From: Candidatus Lokiarchaeota archaeon | GTDB taxonomy: Archaea > Asgardarchaeota > Thorarchaeia > Thorarchaeales > Thorarchaeaceae | Assembly (NCBI GenBank): GCA_014730275.1 | Contig: WJIL01000001.1 | Coordinates: 1-41,494 of the forward strand | DNA: 41,494 nucleotides | Reading direction: 5' to 3' | Part shown: positions 40,304-41,494 of the stretch, in pieces | Position numbering within the stretch: the stretch's first letter is position 1 | Layout: the number at the start of each line of letters is the position of its first letter | Position numbers and translations under genes: made by a program | The notes under the pieces: model-generated | Told to the model about the DNA's origin: nothing | Database searches by the model: none | The model's input: only the letters and a program-made list of their open reading frames with translations

Positions 40304-41494
40304 TGACGAAGCCTAAAGAAAATCCACCAGTGAATTATGTCAATATGACCGAGCTGGAAAGAAATGCTCTGAAGTATTCCCAACTAAGATACATTCTCAG
40401 TGAATTGGTTGAAAGTCATTCCCCTAGTTCGATATTGAATTTGATTATGGATTTGATGGTAGACCTCACAGGGGGGGACGCAATTATAGCAAAAAGGAAG
40501 GGACCAGGGATTTGGGAAATGTTCAGCCCTTTTGAGGATGAGCCCATAACTTGGAAACCAACACGACCCTATCTCGCTGATATCTATGAGACCTCGATAA
40601 GAGAAGGGCCTATGATATTTACCTCTAAGGACAACCAGAATGAGAACCTCTCAGAGAAGCACCAAGAAGCCTTGAAAGCACATGATTACAAGAATGCATT
40701 GGTCATACCCGGCGATACAAAGAATCTCGATTTCGTTATAGAAGTAAATGATATCAATTTGATAGAGCATCTAGAGCGATATCAAAAGGAGCTAGAAGAC
40801 TTCATTCTCCCGCTTGCCTTCACGATTGAGACCGCCTTACATCTTGACGAAATCCAAGAGTCGCAACGCGAAAGCAATCTACTTCTGGATCTACTGATTC
40901 ATGATATCCGGAATCACATAACCAATACAAGAATGGCGCTAGAGCTGCTGAACATCAACCCAGATCATCTAGAATCTATTCAGATTGCGAGAAATCAAAT
41001 GAAAGAAGCAGAGAAACTCGTGGAGCGAGTCAGGAACACGCTTGTGCCCGGAGAAGAAATGCAGCTACAACCAATTCATCTTCGAGAAGTCGTGGAAGAC
41101 AGCATTCAAACCGCCATAGCGGACACCAATGTAGGTGACGTGGATTTGATAGTCGAGGATACAAACGCACCTGAGAATCCAACAGTCTTGGCGAATGAAT
41201 TACTGGCAGATGTATTTGTCAACCTCTTCACAAACGCGATAAAGTATACAAAACAGACACCTAAGATTATCGAGCTGGAATGGAAACCATGGAAAAGCAA
41301 TCCAGTCTTCCTTCACATTCGCATCTCAGATCATGGAGTGGGGATTTCTGATGAGAAGAAAGCCCAAGCAACAGAGAGATTCGGTTTGACGAGTGACAAA
41401 GGCTTTGGTCTTGGGTTAAGTGTTGTTTCAAGATTACTCGATAGCTACAACGGATATTTCTGGCTAAGTAATCGTATTCCAAATGATCCGAAAC
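40303..41494 (+). CDS. GAF-type sensor histidine kinase, 3' end outside window
   Basis: ATG 40303 overlaps the TGA of the methyltransferase gene by one base, and the frame runs to the window end (397 codons seen). Residues about 25-180 fit a GAF-like sensor domain, without membrane helices. His200 in LLIHDIRNHITN is the phospho-acceptor. The HATPase_c part shows the N-box VFVNLFTNAIKYT, the G1 box ISDHGVGI and the G2 box GFGLGLSVV, so little is missing at the C-terminus. Its place as third gene of a coupled corrinoid operon suggests it senses methylated substrate, corrinoid state or redox. Methanosarcina has heme-based kinases beside methyltransferase genes; no CxxCH-type heme site is seen here. 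Confidence 0.88.
   Translation, partial: MTKPKENPPVNYVNMTELERNALKYSQLRYILSELVESHSPSSILNLIMDLMVDLTGGDAIIAKRKGPGIWEMFSPFEDEPITWKPTRPYLADIYETSIREGPMIFTSKDNQNENLSEKHQEALKAHDYKNALVIPGDTKNLDFVIEVNDINLIEHLERYQKELEDFILPLAFTIETALHLDEIQESQRESNLLLDLLIHDIRNHITNTRMALELLNINPDHLESIQIARNQMKEAEKLVERVRNTLVPGEEMQLQPIHLREVVEDSIQTAIADTNVGDVDLIVEDTNAPENPTVLANELLADVFVNLFTNAIKYTKQTPKIIELEWKPWKSNPVFLHIRISDHGVGISDEKKAQATERFGLTSDKGFGLGLSVVSRLLDSYNGYFWLSNRIPNDPK

Overview
This window reads as archaeal chromosomal DNA, probably from an Asgard-type archaeon such as a Thorarchaeota relative. That lineage call is an inference of moderate to low confidence. Evidence for an archaeon: TATA-box promoters about 25-30 nt upstream of expected transcript starts, Shine-Dalgarno sites that often select TTG starts, many secreted proteins ending in one membrane helix plus a short basic tail, an AdoCbl-dependent ribonucleotide reductase, and corrinoid methyltransferase genes. 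I saw no rRNA, tRNA, CRISPR array, insertion sequence or prophage.

Region 1 (1-9.6 kb, all minus strand) looks like a secreted-peptide economy. It has a secreted subtilisin-family protease cut by the window edge, an anchored serine hydrolase of the beta-lactamase/penicillin-binding fold, and a full Dpp/Opp-type ABC importer (binding protein, two permeases, two ATPases). The binding protein appears circularly permuted. Its gene has its own promoter, a palindrome near the transcript start, and a hairpin/T-tract terminator that separates it from the permease-ATPase genes.

Region 2 (9.6-14.7 kb) holds an unrecognised protein whose 5' end meets an amidohydrolase gene, a membrane protein with an N-terminal zinc-ribbon-like segment read from a non-ATG start, and a class II ribonucleotide reductase.

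Region 3 (14.7-22.1 kb) holds a 1000-residue anchored surface protein, a divergent radical SAM/SPASM enzyme, a GNAT acetyltransferase, a 48-residue membrane peptide followed by a small membrane protein, and a polytopic membrane protein with an acidic tail.

Region 4 (22.2-26.8 kb, plus strand) is a signalling cluster: a PAS histidine kinase with a receiver-like N-terminus, a stand-alone receiver-like protein, a seven-helix membrane protein with a longin/roadblock-like cytosolic domain, and a D-2-hydroxyacid dehydrogenase. The kinase promoter carries a palindrome whose 13-nt core recurs at the GNAT promoter.

Region 5 (27.0-36.8 kb, plus strand) is an operon of three large anchored surface proteins. 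Two are tandem NosD-like beta-helix paralogues with Ig-like stalks. It ends in a hairpin/T-tract.

Region 6 (36.8-41.5 kb) has a TPR-like protein, a NIF3/DUF34 protein, and a coupled operon of a corrinoid protein, a UroD-family methyltransferase-like protein lacking the usual zinc-site residues, and a GAF-type histidine kinase cut by the window edge. The last operon suggests a methyl-group or corrinoid signalling module.
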